A DNA stretch of 64,000 bases from JAWKTM01 sp041399085 (GTDB taxonomy: Bacteria; Planctomycetota; Planctomycetia; Pirellulales; Pirellulaceae): assembly GCA_041399085.1 (NCBI GenBank), contig JAWKTM010000019.1, positions 1 through 64,000 on the forward strand, read 5' to 3'. Of the stretch, positions 24,774 through 34,682 are shown piece after piece. Made by a program: the position numbers and the translations under genes. How positions within the stretch are numbered: position 1 is the stretch's first letter; the number at the start of each line of letters is the position of its first letter. Below the pieces are notes generated by a model, which saw nothing but the letters and a program-made list of their open reading frames with translations, was not told the DNA's origin and made no database searches.

Positions 24774-26330
24774 TTAACCGTGAGCTTCACGAACGATCGG
24801 TGCCACGCCCGAAATGTATTGCCGCCAAATATCGAGCTGCTCGGTCGTCAAACTGTTCTCGCGCGCGATCTCGTGTTCCAATTCCGCGCCGGTGCCAGCC
24901 ACTTGCACCTTGACCGTTAGTCGCCCGTTTTCTTCGTAATGAAAGCGAACTTCGATCGGTGTTTGAGCCGGCAAATCCGCGGGCAGATCGCGCACGCTGC
25001 ACTTGCCCAGTTGCACGCAATCGTCGGGCGACGCACTCTCGCCTTCGACAATCTGCACACGAATCGATCGTTGGCCCGCCTTCTGAGTTTTGAACACGCG
25101 CTTGGCGGTCACCGGCAACGTCGTATTACGCGGGATCAGCACCGCCGTGCGCGGCCGCTTCGTGACGCTGTCGGTCGCCACGACGCCCAAGCTGTGACTG
25201 TTGACGTTGCGAATCCGAAACTGCGGCGACTTACCTTCAAACTGCGACAGCAAAATCCCGGCGTGCAAAGCCGCGCCGTGTGCCACCGCTTCATCCGGCG
25301 AGATCGAAGCGTCCGGCTCCTTGCCAGTCAGTTGCCGCAACATTTCCGGCACGGCCGGCATGCGGGTCGAACCGCCGACCAGCAGCACGCGGTCGATGTC
25401 TTTCCATTCCAAACCGGACGCCTGCAACGTCTGTTTGGTGGTGAAGGCCGTGCGGTCCAGCAAGTCCTGCGTCAATTCGTGGAAGGTCGCCCGATCGATC
25501 TCGACGCGAGCCGCGAAGCCGCGATAGTCGCACGCGATGCTGGCCTTCTGCCGAGCCGACAACGTTCGCTTGGCGTCTTCGCATTCGCGCCACAGCCGGC
25601 CGTAAGTGTTCGGATCCTCGCGCGGATCGAGGCCGTGCTGCCGAATGAACTGCTCGGCCACATGGTCGACCAACCGCTGGTCCCAATCGCGTCCGCCCAA
25701 ATGCACATCGCCGTCGGTCGCCAAAGCCACGAAATCGCGGCCGCCAATCTCCATCACCGTCACGTCGAACGTACCGCCGCCCAAGTCGTAAACCAAAATC
25801 CGCTTCGGTTCGCCCGATTCGCCGTCCGGTTTTAGAAAACCTTGCTGAAAGCCATAAGCCACGGCGGCCGCCGTCGGTTCGTTGATGATGTCCATCACCT
25901 CGAAGCCGGCGATGTAACCCGCGTCTTGCGTGGCTTTGCGGCGGACTTCGTCGAAGTAAGCCGGCACGGTGATGACCACTTTGCTGAAGTCGCCGATCTG
26001 CCGCTGCGAGTCCATCCGCAGCTTGTTCAGAATCCAAGCCTGCAACGCTTCGGGCGGATACTGCCGCCCGCCGATCACCTTGTGAAACACGCGATCGCCC
26101 AAATCGCGTTTGGCGCAGTCGGCCACCTGCTCCATCTCGGTCGCCATCGCCTTGACGGCTTCTTTGCCGACCACGACGTCGTTTCCCTCGAACAACAACA
26201 CGCTGGGCGTGATCTTGTCTCCTTCGGCGTTGATCAGCGTTTGCGGCCGGCCAAGATCGTCCAGATGCGCCACGGCCGAATAGGTCGTGCCCAAGTCGAT
26301 GCCGACTGCCTTTTCCTGTGAATTGCTCAT
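24774..26330 (-). CDS. Hsp70-family chaperone lacking the C-terminal lid
   Basis: 518 aa. A full actin-like ATPase domain (GIDLGTTYSAVA, PAYFDEVRRKATQDAGYIAG, EPTAAAVAYGF, VYDLGGGTFDVTVM, LLVGGSTRMPAVPEML) is followed by a beta-sandwich substrate-binding domain (TLPVTAKRVFKT, IEVRFHYEENGRL). It stops after a short helix where DnaK has a ~110-residue helical lid, and ends EAHG rather than the EEVD-like tail. It also has the Q/P linker changed. Probably a specialised client binder rather than the housekeeping DnaK; no dnaJ or grpE lies nearby. Confidence 0.9.
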   Translation of the reverse strand: MSNSQEKAVGIDLGTTYSAVAHLDDLGRPQTLINAEGDKITPSVLLFEGNDVVVGKEAVKAMATEMEQVADCAKRDLGDRVFHKVIGGRQYPPEALQAWILNKLRMDSQRQIGDFSKVVITVPAYFDEVRRKATQDAGYIAGFEVMDIINEPTAAAVAYGFQQGFLKPDGESGEPKRILVYDLGGGTFDVTVMEIGGRDFVALATDGDVHLGGRDWDQRLVDHVAEQFIRQHGLDPREDPNTYGRLWRECEDAKRTLSARQKASIACDYRGFAARVEIDRATFHELTQDLLDRTAFTTKQTLQASGLEWKDIDRVLLVGGSTRMPAVPEMLRQLTGKEPDASISPDEAVAHGAALHAGILLSQFEGKSPQFRIRNVNSHSLGVVATDSVTKRPRTAVLIPRNTTLPVTAKRVFKTQKAGQRSIRVQIVEGESASPDDCVQLGKCSVRDLPADLPAQTPIEVRFHYEENGRLTVKVQVAGTGAELEHEIARENSLTTEQLDIWRQYISGVAPIVREAHG

Positions 26331-26698
26331 GACCCGTTCAATGTGCCTTTCTCTCGTTTCCTTCGCCTCCGCCGGACAGCGAGCCGCTCGGTTCGCCCCG
26401 ACTTTTCCAGCATAATCACCGCCTCCGCCCCGAGGCCGGTCGCATCATAGCAGCCTCCCCCACCCCCGCAAACGACCCGCGCGGCCCGCGCCTCGCTCGG
26501 AAGCAACGGCCGACGACGTTGCATCCCCGAACACCGCCACGATCGGCATCGTCGGCATGATCCGCGAGGCGAGCATGGTCGCTGCGATCTTGTCGCCGGT
26601 GGTGCGAGACGCTCGGGCCGGTCGATGAAACAGGAGATAAAGGCGGCGAACCGGGCTTTCGCTGCCTTGACGGGTCACGGAACAGGGACGGTGGAAAG
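26331..26698. other. Divergent intergenic region
   Basis: 368 bases between the minus-strand Hsp70 gene and a plus-strand secreted protein. Both promoters must lie here. Short frames on the minus strand have no domain-like sequence. I see no CIRCE-like inverted repeat in front of the Hsp70 gene. Confidence 0.45.
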
Positions 26699-27688
26699 AT
26701 GACGACTCGGCGAACGTTTCTGTGCGGATTGTGCGGGCTGGCGGTGTGGGCCGGAGTGTCCGAGGCGCAGGAGCCAATGTCGTTGGCGCCGCCCGGCCAG
26801 AGCCAGCCGTTCGACGCAAGCAACGACGCGACAATCACCGCGCCGTCGATGCACGAGCCAGCCGATTTGCGTGACTTGGTGTTCTTCGCGGGCGGAGCGA
26901 TCGAGCTGCGAGTGCCGTTGAACTGGCAAGTGCGCGAGTGGCCGCGAGCTCGCGAGATGCGGCTGCTCGTTTCGCCCGGCGAGTTTTCCGGCGGGCTGCA
27001 ACCGCCGCACGATGGAATCTGGCTCAGCGTTCTCGCCCAGCCAACCGCCCAGCCGCTGTCGCCCGAACAGTTGGCGGACTACGTGGCCCGACGTTGCCGC
27101 AACGGCGCCGAAGACCGGACGACGTTGCAGCAAACCGATTGGATCCAATTGGCCGGGCAGCGAGCGTGGCGGCAAACGTTCGCCGTCGATGTGCCGGAGG
27201 CCGGAGGCACGGGCGAGTCGTTGCGAGTGGTCGCCGCGCACTGGGCGATCCCGATGCCTTGGGGCATCGTCGAGCTTCAAGCCCGCGCGCCGGAACCGCT
27301 CGGCTCGCAGCGATTCGCCGATTGGGACTTGTTGCTGGAAAGTCTCGTTCTGCGAGCACCGGAGATGAATCGGAGTCCGGCCGTTGCCAACGTCGCCGAG
27401 GCCGAACCGATCTTGGGCTCGTGGCGTTCGTTCCGCGGCACGATGCGTCTGCATCCCGACGGGCGGATCGTCATCGCCTCCGACCCCGATCGATTCGCGC
27501 GGCTGGACGACGAATCCCGCCCGCGGCCGAAAGCAATCAGCGGCCACTTCGAATCGCGGCAAGACCTGCTGCTGGTGCAGTGGGACGACGGCAGCAAGCT
27601 GAATTTCCGCTGGCGATTGGCGGACGGCCGACTGTTGCTGACCGACCACGAGGGCAAGACCAGCCAACTGCGGCGGATTTGGGAGTGA
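26699..27688 (+). CDS. Secreted hypothetical protein
   Basis: 329 aa. The N-terminus TTRRTFLCGLCGLAVWAG ending VSEAQ is a signal sequence with a twin Arg, possibly Tat. A mixed alpha/beta region of about 200 residues follows (FFAGGAIELRVPLNWQVRE, then IWLSVLAQPTAQPLSPEQL), then a small beta domain ending with short antiparallel strands (GTMRLHPDGRIVIAS, NFRWRLADGRLLLTDHEGK). No catalytic motif is recognised. GGTGGAAAG precedes the ATG. The family is unknown to me, although the tail resembles lipocalin/META-like 'extent of reaction' sheets. Confidence 0.7.
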   Translation: MTTRRTFLCGLCGLAVWAGVSEAQEPMSLAPPGQSQPFDASNDATITAPSMHEPADLRDLVFFAGGAIELRVPLNWQVREWPRAREMRLLVSPGEFSGGLQPPHDGIWLSVLAQPTAQPLSPEQLADYVARRCRNGAEDRTTLQQTDWIQLAGQRAWRQTFAVDVPEAGGTGESLRVVAAHWAIPMPWGIVELQARAPEPLGSQRFADWDLLLESLVLRAPEMNRSPAVANVAEAEPILGSWRSFRGTMRLHPDGRIVIASDPDRFARLDDESRPRPKAISGHFESRQDLLLVQWDDGSKLNFRWRLADGRLLLTDHEGKTSQLRRIWE

Positions 27689-27789
27689 GTCGACTTCGAC
27701 GATCCGGCATCGGAAGCCAACCGAAGCCTACGCCGTGCGCAACCCGTCGCGGCCTCGGTGCAACACGCCGGCTCCCTGCCGCAAAGCCG

Positions 27790-28165
27790 TAATCGGCTTC
27801 GATATCGCCGATAACCAGCGTCGCAATCGCCGCGAACGGCTCCGTAACCGCTTCGGACGGCTCCGTAATCGCCTCGTATCCGGTCGTAATGGCGTCGAAC
27901 TGTGCCGTAATGTCGTCGTATCGCGTTGTAATGTCGCCGTATCGCGTCTTAATGTCGTTGTATCGCGTCGTAAATGAAACAGTTGCACTGCTCCGCAATC
28001 GCATCGTATCGCGTCGTAATGTCGCTGCACTGCTCCGCAATCGCATCGTATCGCGTCGTAATGGCGTCGCATCACGTCGTAATGGCGTCGCATCACGTCG
28101 TAATGTCGCCGGACGCGCCGTGGTCGGCGTCGCACGGGCCGTAATCGCTTCGGCATCGCGTCGTA
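27790..28165. repeat. 21-bp-period repeat array (GTCGTAATG type)
   Basis: Units built on GTCGTAATGGCGTCGC recur with a 21-bp period, some shortened to 18 or lengthened to 24 bp, always multiples of three. Two identical neighbours occur near 28060-28105. The minus strand stays open as heptads like RRHYDVM. Unrelated in sequence to the 15.5-kb array but with the same period. Bases 28166-28397 contain only a short plus-strand fragment ending NQGNLDEAINTVR, not assignable. Confidence 0.8.
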
Positions 28166-28397
28166 ATGGCTCTGGTCAACTGTGTGCCGCGATGCTTTAC
28201 CCGTCCCGGAAGGAGTTCGCCGTTCAACGGGCTAACCAAGGCAATCTTGATGAGGCGATTAATACGGTCCGTTGATTAACGATCCCCGCCGAGCGACTTC
28301 AGCACTCGCTGGCGTCTTTGCTGGAACGGAAACGGCTCGTAGGTGATGAACGCCGAGGCCACGGCCGAGAGCGAGCGGGCCTGATTGGATGTGGCGT

Positions 28398-29624
28398 TTA
28401 AGGGCGGCGGGCTCGACGTTCGATGGCGTCGGCCTGTTTTTCATTCTTCGCCAGCTTGTCGAGCTCCGCCGCCGTTTGGTTCAGTTGGCCGCCGATCGTG
28501 CGTTGCAGCTCGATTCGCTGGCGTTGCAACTCTAATCGCTGTGCCGTCACGACCGCCACTTGGCGATCGAGCCCGCTTAAGTCGACCGCGTAGCGACGAG
28601 CCACGGCGGCCAACCGCGCCGCCTCGCGGCGCAACGCATCGCGCAGAAACGGGTCCTCCTCCGTGTCGATCCGGCGGCCGAGTCGCGATAGCTCCAGGTC
28701 GATCGCCGCCAAATCACGTTGCATCGCGACGATCTGCGTTTGCAGTCGCGCTTGCTGCGTGGCCAGCGGCTGATCGGTCTTCGTCAGCTCGGCCAATTGA
28801 TCGGTCATCTCGCTCCGCAGCCGCTCTTGTTGGTCGCGCAAATCCTCGCGTTCGTCGCCGATTCGCTCGCGCTGTTCGGCGACCTGATCCAGGCGGTTCT
28901 CGCGATCCTCGCGAGCCGCCGCAACCGCCCGCTGCTGACTCGCCTCCTTCGACTCGGTCAAATCCAGATAGCGATTCGTGACGGCATCGAACGCTTCGTC
29001 AAACGCCGTTCGCTGCGACTCCGTCAACCGATCGAGCAGATCCCGTTTGGCGTTGGCCACCAGCCGCGGATTGGCCGCCGTGGCCGAAGCGTCGTTGGCC
29101 GGTCCTTCCAGAAAAGCAATGACGCGGCCGAGAACGTGCTTGCCGTTTCGGCCGTTTCGGTGGTCCATCCTTTCCTGTTCGGCCATGGCGGCACTCAGTT
29201 GTTCGAGCTGCACGAGCGTCGCCCCGTAGTCGCGCAGCATCGTCGTTAGCCAGACGCGAGTTCGCAGCACGTCCAAGTTCGTCGGTTCGGAGCGCTACGA
29301 GTTCCTTGAGCAGCGGATCGGCTTCGCGATATCGACGCTGATTGATCGTGGCCACGACGCATACGCGTATCGCACGTCGCGGATCGCCGCCGCCAGTTGC
29401 TGGAGCTGTTCGTACTGCTCGTCCACTGCTGGCGAGCGGCCGTGAGCGCCGATTCGCTGGCGTCCAGCATCGCTTGCGTCGCACGCAGCGTCTCTTCAGG
29501 CGAAGCCGCATGCACGGGCAAAGCCAGTTGCCTGCAGCCAGCATCACGGCAGCCACGACCGCGCGAGCCAACCTGGATTCGCCAACGATTCACTCGACCG
29601 CGTGAAGGTTGTTGCGGCGACCCC
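28398..29624 (-). pseudogene. Exported coiled-coil protein, N-terminal part frameshifted
   Basis: The last 292 codons (from 29276) are open and encode an almost continuous coiled coil (ESKEASQQRAVAAAREDREN, EQRERIGDEREDLRDQQER, and so on). Upstream, the natural start at 29624 (MGSPQQPSRGRVNRWRIQ) continues as a signal peptide in a second frame (LARAVVAAVMLAAGNW), then LALPVHAASPEETLRATQ in a third, DEQYEQLQQLAAAIRDVRYA, VATINQRRYREADPLLKEL and finally LDVLRTRVW. At least four indels lie in 330 bp. The intact product would be ~400 aa, periplasmic. No function recognised. Confidence 0.6.
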
Positions 29625-29689
29625 ATGCGGGTTGAAGAACGAGTCGTTGCATTCGAGGAAGGTTGGTCGTTGGCCGGGGAGTTGTTGGG

Positions 29690-29935
29690 AGGATTGATTT
29701 GGGGCAGAGGAATTGGGGGTGCAGAGGAATTAAGGGCAAAGGAATCGAGGAGTTGCGAATTGGAGGAGTTGCGAATTTGAGGAGTTATGAATTGCGAGCA
29801 GGAATTGAGGAGTTGCGAATTGAGAGTTGCGGGAATTGAGTGAGAGGAGTTGAAGATGGCGGTTGGGGGCAGGGGAGTTGAGGACGGCAGAATTGGGTGG
29901 AGAGGAGTTGTTTCGAGTGAAATTGCTTCTGGCGC
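29690..29935. repeat. Purine-rich GAGGAGTTGCGAATTG degenerate repeats
   Basis: The plus strand is strongly purine-biased, with degenerate 15-17-bp units of GAATTGAGGAGTTGC type. No coding meaning is seen on either strand. It lies upstream of the coiled-coil gene. Confidence 0.65.
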
Positions 29936-30084
29936 GAGGGATCTGCGGATCAATGGTCGTTGGGTGATTGATAGCTGCTTGGACCGACATCGGCTTGTCC
30001 CCCGCGTCTTCGGAAGTTTCCCGGCTTGCCCGACCGCCATCGTATCGGTCTGGCTGCCCCACGGCAAACATTTTGCCGCACCCA

Positions 30085-30200
30085 CCGGGAGAACGAGCCT
30101 CCTGTCTTTGCCGTATCGGGTTCTGAGGCTCCTGCCGAGCCTTGCCGATCGGAGACCGAGGCTCCCGCCGAGTCTTCTCGCTCCTGCCGAGTTCCCTCCA
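30085..30200. repeat. SEAPAEP-type boxes (three copies, degenerate)
   Basis: GAACGAGCCTCCTG, TCTGAGGCTCCTGCCGAG and ACCGAGGCTCCCGCCGAG are spaced roughly 30 bp apart. Same family as the boxes near 15.4 kb and 46.4 kb. Bases 29936-30283 hold nothing else that I can support. Confidence 0.65.
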
Positions 30201-30283
30201 ACGAAATGCCGGCCGCTCTCGCGAGATGACGAAAGCTCCCACGCGCGGAGCACTCCCAAGAGGTTTGAAGGTCAGACGTGGGA

Positions 30284-31585
30284 TTAACCCGCGAACTGTC
30301 TCAGAACAAGGCTGCAGATATCCATGTCGAGCACCGAAGATCTTCGCCGATCATGCCGGGTTGCGAAGCGAAAGCAGGAACGTCGCGCGTGCGTCGTCGT
30401 TGACCGGAGCACCGTGCGAGCCACGAATTAGCGTTGCGTCCAGCGGGATCGACTTCGTCGCAAAATCGAAATGTAACTCGACGGGGTCGTATCCCGGCTT
30501 GCGGTGGATGTCGACCGTGCGAGCGTAGCCAGGGCTCGGGCATCGTCGGTCCACCAATAATAAGCCTGCCAACTGTTGGCAGTGGAAATCAAAATCACGT
30601 CCCCCGCTCGCTCGTGTTCAAGAGCGTACTTGGCTCGCTCGGTTCCTTCCAACACCTCCGCGATTCCATCGACGCCGCGGAACAACTGGGCGACTCGAGC
30701 GATGACTTCCAACAACAGTTCTTCATGAACACGTGCGAGAACTGATGATCGACCAACGCCCAGGCCGAACTGGCCGCGAAGTCCAAATGCTCGCCGTCGG
30801 GTTGTTCGCTGACTGCAGCAATCCGGCTTCGCGAAGCACGCGATTCGGATACGTCACGTGGTCGACCGGCGTGATCACATACTCGCTGACCGCCTACCGG
30901 ACATCGCCCGGCAGCCAGGAATCCCTTCGGCCAACCGACCGATCACCGTCCAAATCGACGACCGCTTGCGAAGGGCTTCGCTGTCCGGCCCTGATTTTTG
31001 AGCCGCGTAGTCGAGATGCGGCAAGTACAGATAGAAGAAGTTCGGCTGAACTTCTCCACCGCGACAACGGCCGAATCGACAATCCATGCCGTCGACTTGA
31101 TGCGTTGGCCAGGCCCCCGCAAATGTTGCAGCGGGAAATGCCCCAGCGAATCGCGAAGCTCGCCGTACAACTCGGTCGGCCGGGTATAGCACCACAGCGA
31201 TTCGCTGCCATCGGGATTGTGAACCGGCGCCGGCATGCAGATGTAATCGGCGCCGCATCCTTTGCTGAGCATCGGAAACCACACGGCACTGGTCAGCCGT
31301 TGGTCTTGCTGATGCAGCAAGTCCCAAATCTGTGCGAGAATCTTGTCGTTCCAGGCGGTCCATATTTCGACCAGTAACGCCAGTAGAACTGGCCATGATC
31401 ACGTGTTCGCGCGGGAGTTTGCCGGTCAGCATGTTGGCTTGGGCCGGCCAAGTGACGCAGGGGAAGCTGCCGGTCAGCGTGGCGCGTTCACCGCCAGACA
31501 TAAGTTGCGTCAGCCGCGGCATTCGCTCGACATCAGCCGGGCGGAGTCCAGGGATCGAAAGTAAGACCACGTGAGGCGAGTTCAT
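30284..31585 (-). pseudogene. Type I phosphodiesterase / nucleotide pyrophosphatase family protein, shattered by indels
   Basis: Starts MNSPHVVLLSIPGLRPADV at 31585, with the family's nucleophile-Thr region FPCVTWPAQANMLTGKLPRE. Further family-like blocks follow in changing frames: MLSKGCGADYICMPAPVHN, ELYGELRDSLGHFPLQHL, FFYLYLPHLDYAAQKSGPD, then DFAASSAWALVDHQFSHV, AKYALEHERAGDVILIS, SWQAYYWWTDDARA, HGAPVNDDARATFLLS, and a C-terminus VLDMDICSLVLRQFAG with TAA at 30284-30286. At least six shifts. Intact length would be ~430 aa, an alkaline-phosphatase-superfamily hydrolase. GHGAP-like motif retained. Confidence 0.75.
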
Positions 31586-31663
31586 GGCATTTTCCGCGGG
31601 CGGGAGTCAGTACCAGCTTGAGCAAATCTAGAGGCAGGCGAAGCGACTGGCGGTGTCGGACGA

Positions 31664-32725
31664 TTAGCCGCCGCCTTGTTTCAGCAATCCGTTCTGCTTC
31701 AGTTGATGGACAATCGCGTTCCGCAATTCGCGGCGAGTGATTCGCGAGTACTCCAGATCCAGCCAAATGATTTTGCCCTCCGCATCCAAGACGTAGGTGC
31801 GGGGCAAGTGGGCCGAAGCGACTTGCGCGAACGCCTCGCCGGTTTCATCTAACAACGTCGTGGCTTTCACCGCGTGTTGCTTAGCCAACGCTTGCACTTC
31901 GTTGACCGGGTCGCCCACATTGATCGCGATCACGCGGACGCCGGCGGCTTGAAACGGCTCGACGACCTCCGCATTCAAGCGAGCGAATTGTTCCTCGGCG
32001 AACAGCCGACCAGCCGACCAGAAGACAACCACCGTCGCTCGCTCGCCGTACAAGTCGCTGAGCTTATGGACTTGGCCACCGAGATCGGGCAACGCGATGG
32101 CTGGCATCGCATCGCCAACGCCTACCTTATTCGTGGCCGCATGAGCCGAGCTCAGCACAACGACTGGCTCGTGCAAAGGTTGAGAGAGTTCGATGGCGAT
32201 TGGGCGAGCCGGCGCTGCTTTCGGCTGAGCTGGCGCCGGCACGCTATCGGATCGCTTGGGGGCGACCGGCGCGGGAACGGCTGGATTCTCAGGAATACCT
32301 TCGGGCGGCAGCGGCTGCGGCGTCGGGTTCGAGGGATCTTCGTCACCGACCGGCGGCGACTTAGGCGAATCGGGGGTTGGGATAACGGCCGCCGGCGAAG
32401 TTCCGGCCGACGGCTCGACGGGGACTGCCGGCGCGATTGTCACCGTCGTCGAAAGGCTCTCGGCCGGCTCGGCGACCTTTTCTTCCGACACTCGGGAATT
32501 CGGTGTCTCCACCGTTTCTTCCGAACTTTCCGACCCGTTCGAGGCCACGGGATTCTGGCGATCACGAGTCGTGGACGATTCGGCGTCGCCTTGTGCCGTC
32601 GCTTTTCCACCGCGATCGACGGCTTGAGGCGAATTGCCGCAACCTCCGAAGACGCTCAACCCCAGCGACACGAGCATTGCCGCAAAACAGCTCGTCGTTT
32701 GGATGAGAAACCGCTGCTCCGTCAT
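31664..32725 (-). CDS. Redoxin-fold lipoprotein without the CxxC pair
   Basis: 353 aa. The lipobox is LSVFGGCGNS (Cys near 29), followed by ~165 residues of low-complexity Pro/Ser/Glu/Ala linker. The C-terminal domain is TlpA/AhpC-TSA-like (GDAMPAIALPDLGGQVHKL, TVVVFWSAG, LPRTYVLDAEGKIIWLDLEY). Where redox-active members have WCxxC, this one has WSAGRLFA, so no catalytic cysteines remain. Probably a structural or binding thioredoxin fold anchored to the membrane. The linker may cross the peptidoglycan layer. Confidence 0.85.
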   Translation of the reverse strand: MTEQRFLIQTTSCFAAMLVSLGLSVFGGCGNSPQAVDRGGKATAQGDAESSTTRDRQNPVASNGSESSEETVETPNSRVSEEKVAEPAESLSTTVTIAPAVPVEPSAGTSPAAVIPTPDSPKSPPVGDEDPSNPTPQPLPPEGIPENPAVPAPVAPKRSDSVPAPAQPKAAPARPIAIELSQPLHEPVVVLSSAHAATNKVGVGDAMPAIALPDLGGQVHKLSDLYGERATVVVFWSAGRLFAEEQFARLNAEVVEPFQAAGVRVIAINVGDPVNEVQALAKQHAVKATTLLDETGEAFAQVASAHLPRTYVLDAEGKIIWLDLEYSRITRRELRNAIVHQLKQNGLLKQGGG

Positions 32726-32858
32726 CGTTCGTTCCTTTCCGATTTATGGGGCGGACGGCGTTGGATCGACACCGTCCTATTGTCTGGCCATCCTAAGTCA
32801 GGCCGCTTCGATCGGTTCGAGACCACTCGGTCCGTTCGCCAGCCTCACGCTGAAAATC

Positions 32859-34682
32859 CTACGCCAACGGCACGGTGCGGATGCCAAGTTCTTCCAACTG
32901 CCGTTTTTCGACGTCGCCAGGCGCCTCGGTCATCAGGTCCGTCGCCTTCTGCGTTTTCGGGAAAGCGATGCAATCGCGGATACTGTCGAGCCCGCCGAAC
33001 AACATCACGAACCGATCGATGCCGAGCGCGATGCCTCCGTGCGGCGGAGCGCCGAATTGCAGGGCCTCGAGCAGAAATCCGAACCGGTCCTTCGCCGTCT
33101 GTTCGTCGATGCCGAGCAGGCCGAACACCTTTTGCTGTTGAGTTTGGTCGTGAATTCGGATCGTGCCGCCGCCCGCTTCCGAACCGTTGATGACCAAGTC
33201 GTAAGCCTGAGCGCGACACTTACCGGGATCGGAATCCAACATCGGCAAATCCTGAGGCCGAGGCGCGGTGAACGGATGATGCATCGCCACCCAGCGATCC
33301 TCTTCCGGGTCGTGCTCGAACATCGGAAACTCGACCACCCACGAGAAATTCATCGCATCCGGCTTGTACAACTTCAGCTCGGCGCCCAGCCGCTTTCGCA
33401 AAGCGTTCAACGCCTTGCAAGTTACTTCCCATTTGTCGGCGACCAGCAACAGCAAGTCGCCGGGCTCTGCCTGCATCCGCTCGGCGAACTTCGCCAACAA
33501 TTCGTCGGTGAAGTTCTTAGCCGTCGGCGACCAAAGTTTGCCATCCGGCTCGACGCGGAACCACGCGAGTCCCTTCGCACCGAATTCCTTGGCGTATTCA
33601 GTCAGCTCGTCCAGTCGCTTGCGCGAGAAATCGGCGGCGACACCTTTGGCCGTGAATCCGCGGACGCGCCCGCCCTCGTCGACCGCCGAACGGAACACGC
33701 GGAACTCCGCTTCCGCCGCCAAGTCCGAACAGTCGACCAGCTCCATTCCGAACCGCAAATCGGGCGCGTCGTGCCCGTAACGCTCCATGGCTTCGTCGTA
33801 AGTCATTCGCGGAAGCGGCAACGTCAGCTCGATGCCGAGCAACTGCTTTGCCAGCCGCGCGACCAAACCGTCGATCATTCCGATCACGTCGTCGGCGTTG
33901 ACAAACGACATCTCCATGTCCAACTGCGTGAACTCCGGCTGTCGGTCGGCTCGCAAGTCTTCGTCGCGAAAGCAGCGGGCCACTTGTACGTAGCGGTCGT
34001 AACCGGCGACCATCAAAATCTGCTTGTAGAGCTGCGGCGACTGAGGCAGCGCGTAGAACTTGCCGCGATGTACGCGACTGGGCACCAGATAGTCGCGAGC
34101 TCCTTCGGGCGTGCTGCGTCCGAGGATCGGCGTCTCGACGTCGATAAAGCGGTGCTCGTCGAAATAATCTCGCATGGTTTTGATGATGCGGCTGCGCAGC
34201 AACAACGTCTGCTGCATCTCGTTACGCCGGAGGTCGAGGTAACGGTACTTAAGCCGCAAATCTTCGCCCGGCAATTCTTGCTGGCCGGGAGTGAACGGCG
34301 GCGGAGCGCAGCGGTTCAGCAACTCGAACTCCGTCACGCGCAGCTCGATTTGGCCCGTGGCCAGCTTCGGATTCGCCATGCCTTCCGGTCGCTCGGCGAT
34401 GCGGCCCTTGACCCGAATCACGAACTCGCTTCGCAGCGATTTCGCGGCGTTCAAAATTGTGTCCGACGTATCGGGCGGATTGAACACAACTTGCGTGATG
34501 CCGTAACGGTCGCGCAGATCGACAAACAAGCCGCGACCGTGATCGCGATAGCTGTCAACCCAGCCGCATAGTGTTACCTCTTTGCCGACATCGTCGGCGC
34601 GCAATTCACCACAAGTGTGAGTCCGTAACAAGGGAGTATTCCTGTCAGATCGAGAGCCCAATGAGACGCCAACGGTGGCCAT
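32859..34682 (-). CDS. aspS: Aspartate--tRNA ligase (bacterial type)
   Basis: Class II aminoacyl-tRNA synthetase. It is 607 aa from the ATG at 34682; a TTG at 34631 (LLRTHTCGEL) has a better AGGA site and matches the usual start, so the first 17 residues are uncertain. An N-terminal OB fold binds the anticodon (GWVDSYRDHGRGLFVDLRD). Motif 1 region PILGRSTPEGARDY, motif 2 FRDEDLRADRQPEFTQLD and motif 3 GGIALGIDRFVMLF are present, and the bacterial GAD insertion lies between motifs 2 and 3. Non-discriminating versus discriminating AspRS cannot be told from sequence alone. Confidence 0.96.
   Translation of the reverse strand: MATVGVSLGSRSDRNTPLLRTHTCGELRADDVGKEVTLCGWVDSYRDHGRGLFVDLRDRYGITQVVFNPPDTSDTILNAAKSLRSEFVIRVKGRIAERPEGMANPKLATGQIELRVTEFELLNRCAPPPFTPGQQELPGEDLRLKYRYLDLRRNEMQQTLLLRSRIIKTMRDYFDEHRFIDVETPILGRSTPEGARDYLVPSRVHRGKFYALPQSPQLYKQILMVAGYDRYVQVARCFRDEDLRADRQPEFTQLDMEMSFVNADDVIGMIDGLVARLAKQLLGIELTLPLPRMTYDEAMERYGHDAPDLRFGMELVDCSDLAAEAEFRVFRSAVDEGGRVRGFTAKGVAADFSRKRLDELTEYAKEFGAKGLAWFRVEPDGKLWSPTAKNFTDELLAKFAERMQAEPGDLLLLVADKWEVTCKALNALRKRLGAELKLYKPDAMNFSWVVEFPMFEHDPEEDRWVAMHHPFTAPRPQDLPMLDSDPGKCRAQAYDLVINGSEAGGGTIRIHDQTQQQKVFGLLGIDEQTAKDRFGFLLEALQFGAPPHGGIALGIDRFVMLFGGLDSIRDCIAFPKTQKATDLMTEAPGDVEKRQLEELGIRTVPLA

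Noticed and set aside
24774..26330. Housekeeping DnaK
   Set aside because: Lid domain and usual C-terminus missing, and no grpE/dnaJ neighbours.
27728..28156. ORFs with RRHYDVM/DTTTLRR heptads
   Set aside because: Same reason: artefacts of a 21-bp array.
32634..34571. 645-codon plus-strand ORF antisense to aspS
   Set aside because: Low-complexity His/Arg/Gln-rich mirror of a strongly conserved synthetase gene; no start or domain.
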